Source: JBDHTO01 sp039808665 (GTDB taxonomy: Bacteria; Pseudomonadota; Alphaproteobacteria; Paracaedibacterales; JAKBAR01). From it: a stretch of DNA of 11,123 nt. Made by a program: the position numbers and the translations under genes. Location: assembly GCA_039808665.1 (NCBI GenBank), contig JBDHTO010000034.1:1-11123 (forward strand). Direction: 5' to 3'. The notes below the pieces were generated by a model that was not told where the DNA came from, made no database searches, and saw only the letters and a list, made by a program, of their open reading frames with translations. The stretch's first letter is position 1; each line of letters begins with the position of its first letter. Below, piece by piece: positions 1 through 8,332 of the stretch.

Positions 1-16
1 CGCCGTGGAAATACCC

Positions 17-47
17 TTGAAAACCTGTGAAAATTATGCGATATTTT
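17..47 (+). promoter_or_regulatory. Weak candidate promoter upstream of rsmH
   Basis: TTGAAA at 17-22 resembles a -35 box. The best -10-like partner is TATTTT at 42-47, but the 19-nt spacer is long; the alternative GATATT at 40-45 gives a 17-nt spacer and a poorer match. It lies 51 nt before the rsmH start and could drive the whole cluster. The true promoter may instead lie left of the window, for example before an mraZ gene, which usually precedes rsmH but is not in this window. I see no TGGG-type MraZ boxes in the first 98 bases. Confidence 0.2.
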
Positions 48-72
48 ACGAATTATTTAGCCAATTGACTTT

Positions 73-116
73 CGACTCAACTCAACTCCTCTCTTTTCAT
101 GTCCGGCGACTCAACT
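73..116 (+). repeat. 10-nt direct repeat flanking the rsmH start codon
   Basis: CGACTCAACT occurs at 73-82 and again at 107-116, 34 nt apart, one copy in the leader and one in codons 3-6 of rsmH. The first copy runs into a short tandem of CTCAA units (77-86). The function is unknown, and it may be chance. Confidence 0.5.
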
Positions 117-1058
117 TTTTCCCATATCCCCGTCCTCCTCGATGAGGTTATATCCTCCCTCGACCCCAGAGACGGTGAGGTTTACATTGATGCAACCTTT
201 GGCGGTGGCGGCTATACGAAAGCTATTCTCGACAAAGCTAACTGCAAGGTCATTGGCATTGACCGCGACATAGATGCTGTTAATCGCGGTATGGCCCTTA
301 AGGAAAGTTACGGCGATCGCCTTGATATTGTGCATGCCCCCTTCTCAAAAATTCCAGATGTCCTCAAGGAAAAGGGGATCGAGAAAGTCAACGGTATTGT
401 CTTTGACCTAGGCGTTTCATCCTTTCAAATTGATGATGGCTCCCGTGGTTTTTCCTTTCGATTTGACGCCCCCCTTTCCATGGCCATGGGATGCAACGAC
501 CTCACAGCCTTTGATGTTGTGAATCACTTTGGTGAAAAAGAAATCGCCGATATTTTGTACGCGGGAGAGGAAAGACATAGCCGTCGCATCGCGAAAAAAA
601 TCGTTGAGGAAAGAAAAAACGCCCCCATTGAAACAACATTGCAACTTGCTGACCTTATACGGTCCGTCCTCCCTCGACCAAAGGACCAGCAGCACCCCGC
701 AACCCTTGCTTTCCAAGCCCTTCGAATATTCGTCAACAAAGAATTATTTGAGTTGGAAAATGCTCTCGAATTCTGCAAGAATGTGATTGAGGTACATGGT
801 AGGGTTGTTTTCGTGACGTTTCACTCACTCGAGGATCGCTTGGTCAAAAGGGGTTTGCGCCATTTAAGTGGTGGCGATCCCATGCCTTCACGTCATGTCC
901 CCATCGTTGAGATGAGACCCCTTCCCTACTTCACACTCCCCAAAGGGCAACCTATTGCCCCTTCAGAGTCGGAGTGCCTTAGAAACCCTCGCGCACGCTC
1001 TGCCAAGCTTCGTTTTGGCCTGAGGACTTCCCATCACCACGGGGAAGCTCATGCTTAA
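99..1058 (+). CDS. rsmH: 16S rRNA (cytosine-1402-N4)-methyltransferase RsmH (MraW)
   Basis: RsmH is a cytosolic SAM-dependent methyltransferase that N4-methylates C1402 in the P-site region of 16S rRNA. The 319-residue protein has the usual family length. It opens with HIPVLLDEV (residues 9-17), the standard family N-terminus. The SAM-binding motif DATFGGGGYT is at 31-40, GIDRD at 53-57, FDLGVSS at 102-108, FHSLEDRLVK at 241-250 and NPRARSAKLR at 297-306. Two normally well-conserved stretches differ: the family's DGPLDMRM is here DAPLSMAM (123-130), and the usual HPATRTFQALRI is HPATLAFQALRI (199-210). The ATG at 99 is the only start that fits: the frame upstream is open to a TGA at 66 but has no start codon. 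There is no Shine-Dalgarno sequence; the leader is pyrimidine-rich. It overlaps ftsL by 8 nt and heads the cluster. Confidence 0.97.
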   Translation: MSGDSTFSHIPVLLDEVISSLDPRDGEVYIDATFGGGGYTKAILDKANCKVIGIDRDIDAVNRGMALKESYGDRLDIVHAPFSKIPDVLKEKGIEKVNGIVFDLGVSSFQIDDGSRGFSFRFDAPLSMAMGCNDLTAFDVVNHFGEKEIADILYAGEERHSRRIAKKIVEERKNAPIETTLQLADLIRSVLPRPKDQQHPATLAFQALRIFVNKELFELENALEFCKNVIEVHGRVVFVTFHSLEDRLVKRGLRHLSGGDPMPSRHVPIVEMRPLPYFTLPKGQPIAPSESECLRNPRARSAKLRFGLRTSHHHGEAHA

Positions 1059-1395
1059 AAGGTCAACACTCTTTTTTACATGCATTGCTGTGGGAACGGG
1101 AATCGGACTCTTTCAGGTCAAATACAGCGTTGTTTCCCTTGAGCAGGAATACGGGCAAACACGAAAGCGTACCCTAGAGCACCTTGAATCCATTCACATT
1201 CTTAAGGCGGAATGGACACACCTGAATGACCCGAAACGTCTCAGGACTTTGAGTGAAAAACATCTCGGCATTGGGCCCATTAAACCGCCACAATTCATTC
1301 CCATGCGTGCCCTTGCCCCAAGCCAAGGCTCCTATGATAAATACGCGCTTGATCAGCTTATTTCCGACGTTCTTCCAGAAGGAGGTTCCGCATGA
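1051..1395 (+). CDS. ftsL: Cell division protein FtsL
   Basis: FtsL is a bitopic inner-membrane protein that forms the FtsQ-FtsL-FtsB complex and activates septal peptidoglycan synthesis by FtsW-FtsI. The 114-residue protein has a short basic N-terminus (MLKRS), one membrane segment at about residues 6-22, then a periplasmic heptad-like helix (about 26-56). This runs into EWTHLNDPKRLRTLSEKHLGI (54-74, shown here as its parts EWTHLNDP and RLRTLSEKHLGI), the alphaproteobacterial FtsL C-terminal signature. FtsL sequences are poorly conserved, so the call rests on topology, this motif and the position between rsmH and ftsI. The ATG lies inside the end of rsmH (8-nt overlap) with a GGGGAAG-type ribosome site about 5 nt upstream. 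Its stop overlaps the ftsI start. Confidence 0.92.
   Translation: MLKRSTLFFTCIAVGTGIGLFQVKYSVVSLEQEYGQTRKRTLEHLESIHILKAEWTHLNDPKRLRTLSEKHLGIGPIKPPQFIPMRALAPSQGSYDKYALDQLISDVLPEGGSA
1379..1386 (+). promoter_or_regulatory. Perfect Shine-Dalgarno site for ftsI
   Basis: AAGGAGGT at 1379-1386 is a full complement to the 16S anti-Shine-Dalgarno end, 5 nt before the ftsI ATG at 1392. It sits in the last codons of ftsL (Glu-Gly-Gly). It is the strongest ribosome-binding site in the window and fixes the ftsI start. Confidence 0.9.
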
Positions 1396-3131
1396 AAAGG
1401 CGTATTCAAGGCGTTGCGAAACACATTGCCGGTAGGTCTTTTGGCGCCTTGAGCAGCCATCTCTCTCTTTGGCATCAAGTTGTCAGAGATCACTCCATAC
1501 TCGATAAGGCGCGTAATCGCACAGTTGTTGGTGCTTTGGTTTTTTGTGCTGCATTTGCTCTCATCTCCCTTCGTCTGTTTGACGTCATGGTCTTTCGCTC
1601 CGTCGCTGAGCGGTCTCAGCTTGACCTTGAAAAGAATGTAGAACTTGCTCTTGAGCGCGGAAACATCACCGATAGAAACGGTGAGATTTTAGCAACCCAC
1701 CTTATTACGGCTTCTGTTTATGCAAATCCTAAGGTGATTATTAATCCTAAAGAGGCCGCTGAAAAACTCTGCGCTCTTATCCCTGAACTTAATTATGAAA
1801 CAACACTCAAACGACTGAATGACCCCTCAAAAGGATTTGTGTGGGTTCTCAGGCACATTCCACCCAAGCTCCAGCATGCTATTAACAACCTAGGCATCCC
1901 TGGTGTTTACCTTCAAAAAGATCAACGTCGTGTTTACCCTTTTGGCCCCATTACAGCCCATGCTGTGGGATACTGCGGCATGGATAACGTGGGCCTTTCT
2001 GGCATTGAAAAATCCTTTGACGTACGCCTTCGCAAAGATAAATCTCCTCTCGCTCTTTCTTTAGATATTCGCGTTCAGCACGCTGTCCACGAAGTGTTGG
2101 CAAGCGCCATTCAGGAATTCAGCGCAGCGGGCGCGAATGCAATGGTTGTGGACATCACAACAGGTGAGCTCATTTCCATGGTGTCCTTCCCGGATTTTGA
2201 TCCCAATGTGCCCTCTCAAAACGCTGCTGAGGCTGCCTTTAACCATAATACCCTCGGTGTTCGGGAGCCTGGATCCGTTCTTAAGATCATGACCATGGCC
2301 ATTGCTCTTGAAACGGGTCGTATTCATATGAACTCTATCTATGACGCCATCCATCCCGTAAAAGTTGGTCGCTTCGTGATCAACGACTTTAAAGGACCGA
2401 ATCGCATGGTCAACCTGCAAGAAGCGTTTCTTTTCTCGTCAAACCTTGCATGTTCACGTATTGCCCTTGACTTTGGTCTTTCCTGGCAGAAGAAGTACTT
2501 CCAAAGTTTTGGATTCTTTAATAAGCCTAGCTTAGAAATTCCAGAAGTGGGAAGCCCTCTCTACCCAAAAAACCCAACAGATGCAACGCTCATCAGTACG
2601 TCCTTTGGTTATGCCATCTCACTCTCTCCACTACAGCTTATGAAAACGACAGCGGCGCTTATTAACAACGGAGAAATGCGTGAGCTCACACTCCTTCGTC
2701 AAAAAATGCCTGTGATCGGGGCTCCTATTGTGTCTAAAAAAACTTCCGAAGGCATCAGGCACCTTATGAGATTAGTCGTCACAGAGGGAACCGGACGAAA
2801 AGCCGCTGTAAAAGGGTACCCTATTATCGGAAAAACCGGCACAGCATACAAAGCGCGAAAAGGCGGCTATGACCAAATCAACAAACTTACAACATTTATG
2901 GGCGCTTTCCCTGCACACTCCCCGCGTTATCTTCTTCTTGTTTCACTTGATTCGCCTCGTCCCACACCGAAAACCTATGGCTACTCCACAGGGGGATGGA
3001 CCGCATGCCCCACCGGTGGAAAAATCATCGAACGTATCGCGCCACTGCTCGGTATTGCGCCAGTAGAAGACGATCGTTTTGACATTCAATCATCAGATAT
3101 TATTCTCACGGCACATCATGAAACTGATTGA
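1392..3131 (+). CDS. ftsI: Septal peptidoglycan transpeptidase FtsI (PBP3, class B)
   Basis: FtsI is the class B penicillin-binding protein that crosslinks septal peptidoglycan with FtsW in the divisome. The 579-residue protein has a basic cytoplasmic tail of about 44 residues and one membrane anchor (about 45-62). The periplasmic dimerisation domain begins at RGNITDRNGEILA (89-101). The transpeptidase domain shows all three catalytic motifs: S295-V-L-K298 (nucleophile Ser295), S349-S350-N351 and K481-T-G-T. The length is normal and no catalytic residue is missing. The C-terminal stretch GGWTACP-x4-IIERIAPLLGI matches alphaproteobacterial homologues (usually AGWVAAP). The start overlaps the ftsL stop as ATGA (1392-1395) behind a perfect Shine-Dalgarno site. 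The end overlaps murE by 14 nt. It could be confused only with elongation PBP2, but the neighbourhood (ftsL, murE) and the sequence fit FtsI. Confidence 0.97.
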   Translation: MKRRIQGVAKHIAGRSFGALSSHLSLWHQVVRDHSILDKARNRTVVGALVFCAAFALISLRLFDVMVFRSVAERSQLDLEKNVELALERGNITDRNGEILATHLITASVYANPKVIINPKEAAEKLCALIPELNYETTLKRLNDPSKGFVWVLRHIPPKLQHAINNLGIPGVYLQKDQRRVYPFGPITAHAVGYCGMDNVGLSGIEKSFDVRLRKDKSPLALSLDIRVQHAVHEVLASAIQEFSAAGANAMVVDITTGELISMVSFPDFDPNVPSQNAAEAAFNHNTLGVREPGSVLKIMTMAIALETGRIHMNSIYDAIHPVKVGRFVINDFKGPNRMVNLQEAFLFSSNLACSRIALDFGLSWQKKYFQSFGFFNKPSLEIPEVGSPLYPKNPTDATLISTSFGYAISLSPLQLMKTTAALINNGEMRELTLLRQKMPVIGAPIVSKKTSEGIRHLMRLVVTEGTGRKAAVKGYPIIGKTGTAYKARKGGYDQINKLTTFMGAFPAHSPRYLLLVSLDSPRPTPKTYGYSTGGWTACPTGGKIIERIAPLLGIAPVEDDRFDIQSSDIILTAHHETD

Positions 3132-4569
3132 TCTTTTACATAAGATAGGCGTTGAAACACAAAGTGTTGAAGACGTCTCTATCCACAGCATTGATAAGGA
3201 TTCCCGCCACATTCATAAAGGGGATCTTTTTTTTGATACATCTTTAAACCCTAACTTTGTGAAAAGTGCTTTTGATAAAGGGGCGATCGGAATTATCACG
3301 AATAATCCCGCCCTTCTCGATCAACCCCATATTTATTTTCACTCCAACCCAAGGCTTGCCTACGCGCACGCATGTAGCGCTCTTTTTCCGCACACCGTTT
3401 CCACAACCGTTGCTGTCACCGGAACGAATGGAAAAAGCTCAACCGTAGACTTTATCCGTCAGCTTTTTGAGGGTTTAGAGATTCATGCCGTAAGCCTCGG
3501 CACGGTAGGAGTTATTGGAAAAAATACAAAAAATATATCACTTCCTTCTCTTACAACACCCGATGCCAAGGATCTGCACAAACTCCTTTGCACTCTCAGT
3601 AAAAAAGGTGTTGAAGCTTTTTCCTTTGAAGCGTCGAGTCATGGCCTTGATCAGTATCGCCTCCACGGCCTGTCTGTAAATTATGCCTGTTTCACAAATC
3701 TTTCCCAGGATCATCTTGATTACCACCTTGATATGGAGTCTTATTTCCAAGCAAAGGTAAAACTGTTTACAGAGGTTCTCAGCCCCCTAGGAACAGCGGT
3801 TATCAATTTGGATTGCCCCTATGGTGAGCGTCTCGTCGATATATGCAAAAAATCAAAAAGAAAAATCATCACCTACAGCACCACTCAAACATCGGCTGAT
3901 ATCTTTGCTCGTGTGACGACCTATTATGGTCGGGGAATGCAGCTTTACATCACCTATGGTGAGGAAATGATCGATGTTGATGTCAGTATTGTAGGAAGTT
4001 TTCAGCTGGAAAATATTCTTTGTGCCCTTGGTGTTTTGTTATCCCAAAAACGTCACACACTGACGGATCTCAAATCCTTTATCAGCAAACTTACCCCTCC
4101 CCCCGGTCGTATGGAATACGTCGGATCAACATCTTCTGGTGCAGATATTTTTGTGGACTATGCTCACACACCCGATGCTTTAAAGCGTGCCTTAGATGCA
4201 CTACAACAGCATACAAAGAACCGTGTTTATGTTGTCTTTGGATGTGGAGGAGATCGGGACAAAGAAAAACGGCCGATCATGGGACAAGTTGCAAAAAAGC
4301 ATGCACACTTCAGTATTATTACGGATGACAACCCAAGAAGTGAGGATCCCGCCGACATTCGTGCACAGATTCGAACAAATCATCCTCTTGCCTTGGATGT
4401 TTGCGGTCGAGAGCATGCCATTGAAAAGGGAATAAGTCTTTTAAAGAGTGGTGATAGCCTCCTTATTGCGGGAAAAGGTCACGAGGACACACAAACGTTT
4501 AAGGATAAAACCATTTCTTTCTCTGATCGCCTCGTTGTTCTAGAATGCCTGAAAAAGAAAGCAAGTTAG
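3118..4569 (+). CDS. murE: UDP-MurNAc-tripeptide synthetase MurE (meso-diaminopimelate-adding)
   Basis: MurE is a cytosolic ATP-dependent ligase that adds the third stem-peptide residue to UDP-MurNAc-L-Ala-D-Glu. The chosen ATG at 3118 gives 483 residues and the typical opening MKLIDLLHKIGVE; a TTG 39 nt upstream in the same frame would add an atypical tail inside ftsI. The ATP loop is GTNGKS (102-107). The lysine expected to be carboxylated is K213 in YFQAKVKLF. The substrate-selecting motif is D404-N-P-R407 within DDNPRSEDP, which in characterised MurE enzymes recognises meso-diaminopimelate rather than lysine. GKGHED lies near the C-terminus. So the cell should have DAP-type peptidoglycan. 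The gene starts inside ftsI (14-nt overlap) without a clear Shine-Dalgarno site, suggesting translational coupling. AGGA across its stop codon serves as the murF ribosome site. Confidence 0.97.
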   Translation: MKLIDLLHKIGVETQSVEDVSIHSIDKDSRHIHKGDLFFDTSLNPNFVKSAFDKGAIGIITNNPALLDQPHIYFHSNPRLAYAHACSALFPHTVSTTVAVTGTNGKSSTVDFIRQLFEGLEIHAVSLGTVGVIGKNTKNISLPSLTTPDAKDLHKLLCTLSKKGVEAFSFEASSHGLDQYRLHGLSVNYACFTNLSQDHLDYHLDMESYFQAKVKLFTEVLSPLGTAVINLDCPYGERLVDICKKSKRKIITYSTTQTSADIFARVTTYYGRGMQLYITYGEEMIDVDVSIVGSFQLENILCALGVLLSQKRHTLTDLKSFISKLTPPPGRMEYVGSTSSGADIFVDYAHTPDALKRALDALQQHTKNRVYVVFGCGGDRDKEKRPIMGQVAKKHAHFSIITDDNPRSEDPADIRAQIRTNHPLALDVCGREHAIEKGISLLKSGDSLLIAGKGHEDTQTFKDKTISFSDRLVVLECLKKKAS

Positions 4570-4579
4570 GAAAATTCAA

Positions 4580-5977
4580 GTGAAACTCACCGCCGTTGAT
4601 CTTGCCACAGCCCTTGGTTTAGAGGGTATTTCCATGGAAAGTGATGCCCTTGGTATATCTTTTGACAGTCGAACACTTGTTCCCAAAGATCTTTTCTTCG
4701 CACTAAAAGGCGAAGGTTGGGATGGTCACGATTATATACACTCTGCCCTTGAAAAGGGTGCAGCAGCGGTTATTTGTGAACGCACAATTCCGGGGCTTGA
4801 CTCTGAAAAACTTATTATTGTCCCCTGTGCGCTGACCGCCCTTGAAAAAATCGGCGTTTATGAAAGAAATCAAAGCGCCTCTCTTAACATTGCCGTGACA
4901 GGAAGTGTCGGAAAAACAACAACAAAATCCCTTTTGAACCATGTTCTCCAGAATTTTGGAGAAACTGTGGCGTCCCAGGGAACATTTAACAATCATATTG
5001 GCGTTCCCTTTAGCCTATGCAGCCTTACGCCCACAACACGTTACGGAATTTTTGAAGCCGGTATGGATAATCCAGGAGAGATTGCCCCTCTTTCTTGTCT
5101 TATTTCTCCAAAGATCGCCATTGTTACAAATATTGCGCCCTCTCACATTGGCCGTATGGGGTCCATAGAAGCAATCGCCATGGAAAAAGGTGATATTGTT
5201 GCAGGACTTCCCAAAGATGGGACGGTTATTTTACCTTTTGATACGCCACAGTATCCTATCCTTTTGGAAAAGGCAAAAACCCACGGCCTTCAACATATTC
5301 TCACCTTTGGAAAAACCAAAGGTGCCACAGCACAGCTTCTCTCCTTTACCCCTCATCCGTCTGGTGAAGGAAGCGATATATCCGTATCGTTGGGTGGAAA
5401 AATTTACACTTTTTCAACTCACTGCCCAGGAGAACACTCAGCCACCAATATGACACTCGCGCTGCTTACCGCGCATACACTCGGCCTTAAACCAGAAGAC
5501 GTCATTCCCCATCTTTCTTCTTTTAAACCTATTTCCGGTCGTGGTCAGCGTTGGAATCTTAGATTTGACAACAAGAACATCACACTTATTGATGATGCCT
5601 ATAACGCAAATCCCACCTCAATGAGGGCGGGGTTGAGTGTGCTTCAATCCATTCCTACTCAAGGAAGACGCATCGCCATCCTTGGAGATATGCTCAGCCT
5701 TGGCGAAGGTAGTGCTGAATATCACCGTTCAGTGGGAGAGCTTATCAAGAGCATGCCCATTGATCTTGTTTTTGCCGCAGGTCCTGAGATGAAGTATCTG
5801 TTTGATACCCTTGAAACAAAGCAAAAAGGACTTCACTCACAAACGGCGGAGGAACTACTTCCTCATGTACTCTCTGAGCTTCAAGATCATGACGTCATAC
5901 TTGTCAAAGGATCCAAAGGAAGTTATGTATCAAAAATCGTAACAGCGCTTCTCAAAAAACAGGAACTTGCCGCATAA
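4580..5977 (+). CDS. murF: UDP-MurNAc-tripeptide-D-Ala-D-Ala ligase MurF
   Basis: MurF is a cytosolic Mur ligase that attaches the D-Ala-D-Ala dipeptide to complete UDP-MurNAc-pentapeptide. The 465-residue protein has a MurF-type N-terminal domain with [18 protein letters not shown] (28-45) and the ATP loop [11 protein letters not shown] (107-117), in the GSxGK form that separates MurF from MurD and Mur[12 protein letters not shown] and the MurF signature [11 protein letters not shown] (338-348) follow. The start is GTG at 4580, supported by AGGA at 4568-4571 (8-nt spacing) that overlaps the murE stop; there is a 10-nt gap after murE. It ends one base before mraY. Length and motifs are intact. 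Confidence 0.96.
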   Translation: MKLTAVDLATALGLEGISMESDALGISFDSRTLVPKDLFFALKGEGWDGHDYIHSALEKGAAAVICERTIPGLDSEKLIIVPCALTALEKIGVYERNQSASLNIAVTGSVGKTTTKSLLNHVLQNFGETVASQGTFNNHIGVPFSLCSLTPTTRYGIFEAGMDNPGEIAPLSCLISPKIAIVTNIAPSHIGRMGSIEAIAMEKGDIVAGLPKDGTVILPFDTPQYPILLEKAKTHGLQHILTFGKTKGATAQLLSFTPHPSGEGSDISVSLGGKIYTFSTHCPGEHSATNMTLALLTAHTLGLKPEDVIPHLSSFKPISGRGQRWNLRFDNKNITLIDDAYNANPTSMRAGLSVLQSIPTQGRRIAILGDMLSLGEGSAEYHRSVGELIKSMPIDLVFAAGPEMKYLFDTLETKQKGLHSQTAEELLPHVLSELQDHDVILVKGSKGSYVSKIVTALLKKQELAA

Positions 5978-5978
5978 A

Positions 5979-7064
5979 ATGCTCTATTACCTTTTTTATT
6001 TTGTTGATTTTTTCTCTCCCTTCAACCTTTTTAGGTACCTCACCTTTCGAACGATGGGAGCGCTTTTAACAGCTTTGATCATCGCCTTTTTATGCGGAAA
6101 ACCTTTTATTGCTTGGCTTAAATCAAAACAAAAGGATGGACAACCCATCCGTTTAGACGGCCCTGAAACCCATCTTGTCACGAAAAAAGGCACCCCCACA
6201 ATGGGCGGTGTGCTTATTCTTTTTTCCCTCACACTGAGTACCCTCCTTTGGGCGAATGTGGCGAACCCCTATATTTTGATGACACTTTTGATTACCCTCG
6301 GGTTTGGTGTTCTCGGCATGATGGATGACTACCTCAAACTTACAAAAAAGTCGTCCAAAGGACTCTCTGGCAAAGGAAAACTTCTTATTCAGGCCACGCT
6401 TAGCTGCCTTGCGGTGTGGGTTTATATTCAGGTTACAGGATTTGATCTTGCCACATCTTTGGCGATCCCCTTTACAAAAACGTTTTTCATCCCTCTCGGC
6501 TGGTTTTTTTATGTCTTCAGTTTTTTTGTCATTGTGGGAACCTCCAACGCGGTAAACCTGACAGATGGTCTAGATGGTCTTGCTATCGTTCCCGTCATGA
6601 TCGCAAGCACATGTTTTTGCATCATTGCATACCTTGTAGGAAACACTGTTTTTTCAAGCTATCTCCACATCCCCCACGTTCCTCAAAGTGGTGAGCTTGC
6701 GGTTTTTTGTGGCGCCCTTATTGGTGCGGGACTTGGTTTTCTTTGGTTTAATGCCCCACCTGCAAAGGTTTTTATGGGAGATACAGGTTCCTTGGCTGCG
6801 GGAGGCGCCCTTGGTACCGTCTCCATGATCACTAAGCACGAAATCGTCCTTATCATTATCGGAGGCCTTTTTGTAATTGAGGCCATTTCTGTCATTCTTC
6901 AGGTGGGGTATTTCAAACTCACAGGAAAACGCATCTTTCTCATGGCGCCGATTCACCATCACTTTGAGAAAAAAGGATGGGCAGAACCCACCGTTGTCAT
7001 AAGGTTTTGGATTATTGCGAGTGTTCTTGCTATTATTGGTCTCTCCACACTGAAATTACGTTAG
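5979..7064 (+). CDS. mraY: Phospho-N-acetylmuramoyl-pentapeptide-transferase MraY
   Basis: MraY is a polytopic inner-membrane enzyme that transfers phospho-MurNAc-pentapeptide from UDP to undecaprenyl phosphate, forming lipid I. The ATG at 5979 gives 361 residues and the classic opening [25 protein letters not shown]; a TTG 12 nt upstream lies inside murF and is unlikely. Visible family motifs are KKGTPTMGG (69-77), the D116-D117 pair in [18 protein letters not shown] (193-202), FMGDTGSLA (265-273, with D268) and the histidine motif [11 protein letters not shown] (324-334). About ten membrane segments are expected, and alternating hydrophobic stretches are plain. AGGAA at 5961-5965 is a rather distant ribosome site (13 nt). 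The gaps are 1 nt to murF and 2 nt to murD. Confidence 0.98.
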   Translation: MLYYLFYFVDFFSPFNLFRYLTFRTMGALLTALIIAFLCGKPFIAWLKSKQKDGQPIRLDGPETHLVTKKGTPTMGGVLILFSLTLSTLLWANVANPYILMTLLITLGFGVLGMMDDYLKLTKKSSKGLSGKGKLLIQATLSCLAVWVYIQVTGFDLATSLAIPFTKTFFIPLGWFFYVFSFFVIVGTSNAVNLTDGLDGLAIVPVMIASTCFCIIAYLVGNTVFSSYLHIPHVPQSGELAVFCGALIGAGLGFLWFNAPPAKVFMGDTGSLAAGGALGTVSMITKHEIVLIIIGGLFVIEAISVILQVGYFKLTGKRIFLMAPIHHHFEKKGWAEPTVVIRFWIIASVLAIIGLSTLKLR

Positions 7065-7066
7065 CC

Positions 7067-8332
7067 ATGTATCTTATTCTCGGATTTGCACGGACAGGTC
7101 TTTCAACGGCGCAGTTTTTACACGCACGAGAGATTGATTTTGCCGTTTGGGATGGGGATCCCCTTCGCATGAGCAAAGCAGAATCTCTTGGCTATAGAAT
7201 TTTTGAAAGCGATCTTACCGAATCCATCACCCATATTGTGGTCAGTCCGGGTATCCCCCTTAGTGATCCGATTTTCGATCTTTTCAAAGGGAAAGATATT
7301 TCTATCCTCACGGATACGCTTCTTTTCCAACAGTTTACACCGCCCCAGGCAAAGTTTATCGGTGTCACGGGAACAAACGGAAAATCCACAACAACGGCAC
7401 TCCTCACACATACTCTTCGGGAGCAAGGGATCAAAGCCTATATGGGGGGCAATATTGGTATTCCCGTCTTTGACCTGCCTTTGGATGGAGAAGTCTATGT
7501 TTTGGAGCTTTCCTCATTTCAACTTGAGCGTGCCGCACCACACAAACTAGATGTCGCCTGCTGGATTAATTTCTCCAGTGATCACCTCAAAGAACATGGC
7601 ACGCTCGAAAATTATTTCGCAGCAAAGCAAAAAATCTTCCACAACGCCTACATTAAAATTTTTGGTATTGATGATGATTATCCAAACAAATGGCAGGGTG
7701 ACGCTATCCATGTTCATCTCAATGATCCTGAGTTCAAAGATTATGCTCACCCCTACTTAAAGGGTCAGCACAATCTTCAAAATATCTTGATGACATTTCA
7801 TATCCTTAAAAATCTTGGCCTTTCGAAAGATCAAATTATCAAGGGCATGGAAACCTTTAAGGGACTCAGCCATAGACAACAATACTTAGGCAAGAAGGAC
7901 TGCGTTCGTTTTATCAACGATAGCAAAGCCACTTCAGCAGCAGCGGCACAAACAGCCCTTGAAGCCTATGACAACAATTATTGGATCTTGGGCGGAAAAG
8001 CAAAGGTGGGAGGCATCGAATCCCTCACGCCTTATTTTACAAAAATCATCAAGGCATATACCTTTGGAGAATCTTCACAAGAATTTGCTCAATGCCTTTC
8101 TCATCACGGTGTAGCTGTTGAAGTTTCAGAAACACTGGATCAGGCCTTTGAAAAATCCTACAGCGCTGCAGCAAAAGAAAAGGAAGATGTGAATCTTTTA
8201 TTTTCTCCTGCATGCGCAAGCTTTGATCAATACAAAGATTTTGAGGAACGTGGGGAGCATTTTATACGTCTTGTTCAACGTCTTTTTGATGATGATGGCA
8301 AGGCCCCCTTACTTAAGGCAGCACAATCATGA
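7067..8332 (+). CDS. murD: UDP-MurNAc-L-alanine:D-glutamate ligase MurD
   Basis: MurD is a cytosolic Mur ligase that adds D-glutamate to UDP-MurNAc-L-Ala. The ATG at 7067 gives 421 residues, slightly short because the Rossmann-like N-terminal domain starts directly at MYLILGFARTGLS; many homologues carry 10-20 more residues before it. An upstream in-frame start at 6977 would lie deep in mraY and add unrelated sequence. The ATP loop is GTNGKST (102-108). YMGGNIGIP and YVLELSSFQLE are MurD signatures. K187 in AAKQKIF is the expected carboxylated lysine. FINDSKATS and SPACASFDQYKDFEERG are the C-terminal motifs. The stretch WILGGKAKVGGIESL is typical of alphaproteobacterial MurD. No Shine-Dalgarno site is obvious, so coupling to mraY (2-nt gap) is likely. 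It overlaps ftsW by ATGA. Confidence 0.97.
   Translation: MYLILGFARTGLSTAQFLHAREIDFAVWDGDPLRMSKAESLGYRIFESDLTESITHIVVSPGIPLSDPIFDLFKGKDISILTDTLLFQQFTPPQAKFIGVTGTNGKSTTTALLTHTLREQGIKAYMGGNIGIPVFDLPLDGEVYVLELSSFQLERAAPHKLDVACWINFSSDHLKEHGTLENYFAAKQKIFHNAYIKIFGIDDDYPNKWQGDAIHVHLNDPEFKDYAHPYLKGQHNLQNILMTFHILKNLGLSKDQIIKGMETFKGLSHRQQYLGKKDCVRFINDSKATSAAAAQTALEAYDNNYWILGGKAKVGGIESLTPYFTKIIKAYTFGESSQEFAQCLSHHGVAVEVSETLDQAFEKSYSAAAKEKEDVNLLFSPACASFDQYKDFEERGEHFIRLVQRLFDDDGKAPLLKAAQS

Noticed and set aside
1..30. Possible C-terminal tail of an upstream gene (RRGNTLENL then TGA)
   Set aside because: Nine codons are too few to identify any family, including MraZ; stop codons in random sequence would give this as easily.
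2..145. Open frame running from the window edge through the rsmH start region
   Set aside because: It has no recognisable protein features, runs out of frame across the conserved RsmH N-terminus, and is short enough for chance.
478..489. 12-bp palindrome CCATGGCCATGG in rsmH
   Set aside because: Palindromes of this length are expected a few times by chance in 11 kb, and it lies in coding sequence.
2061..2420. 119-codon antisense open frame within ftsI
   Set aside because: It mirrors the codon pattern of the FtsI transpeptidase domain, has no family-like motif, and the sense strand is clearly coding.
3079..3117. Upstream TTG start for murE
   Set aside because: It would add 13 residues unlike MurE; the ATG at 3118 gives the usual N-terminus and a normal overlap.
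3118..4569. Lysine-adding MurE
   Set aside because: The DNPR motif (404-407) is the diaminopimelate-type signature.
6977..7066. Upstream start for murD inside mraY
   Set aside because: The extra 30 residues are a shadow of MraY coding; the Rossmann-like MurD domain begins directly at the ATG at 7067.
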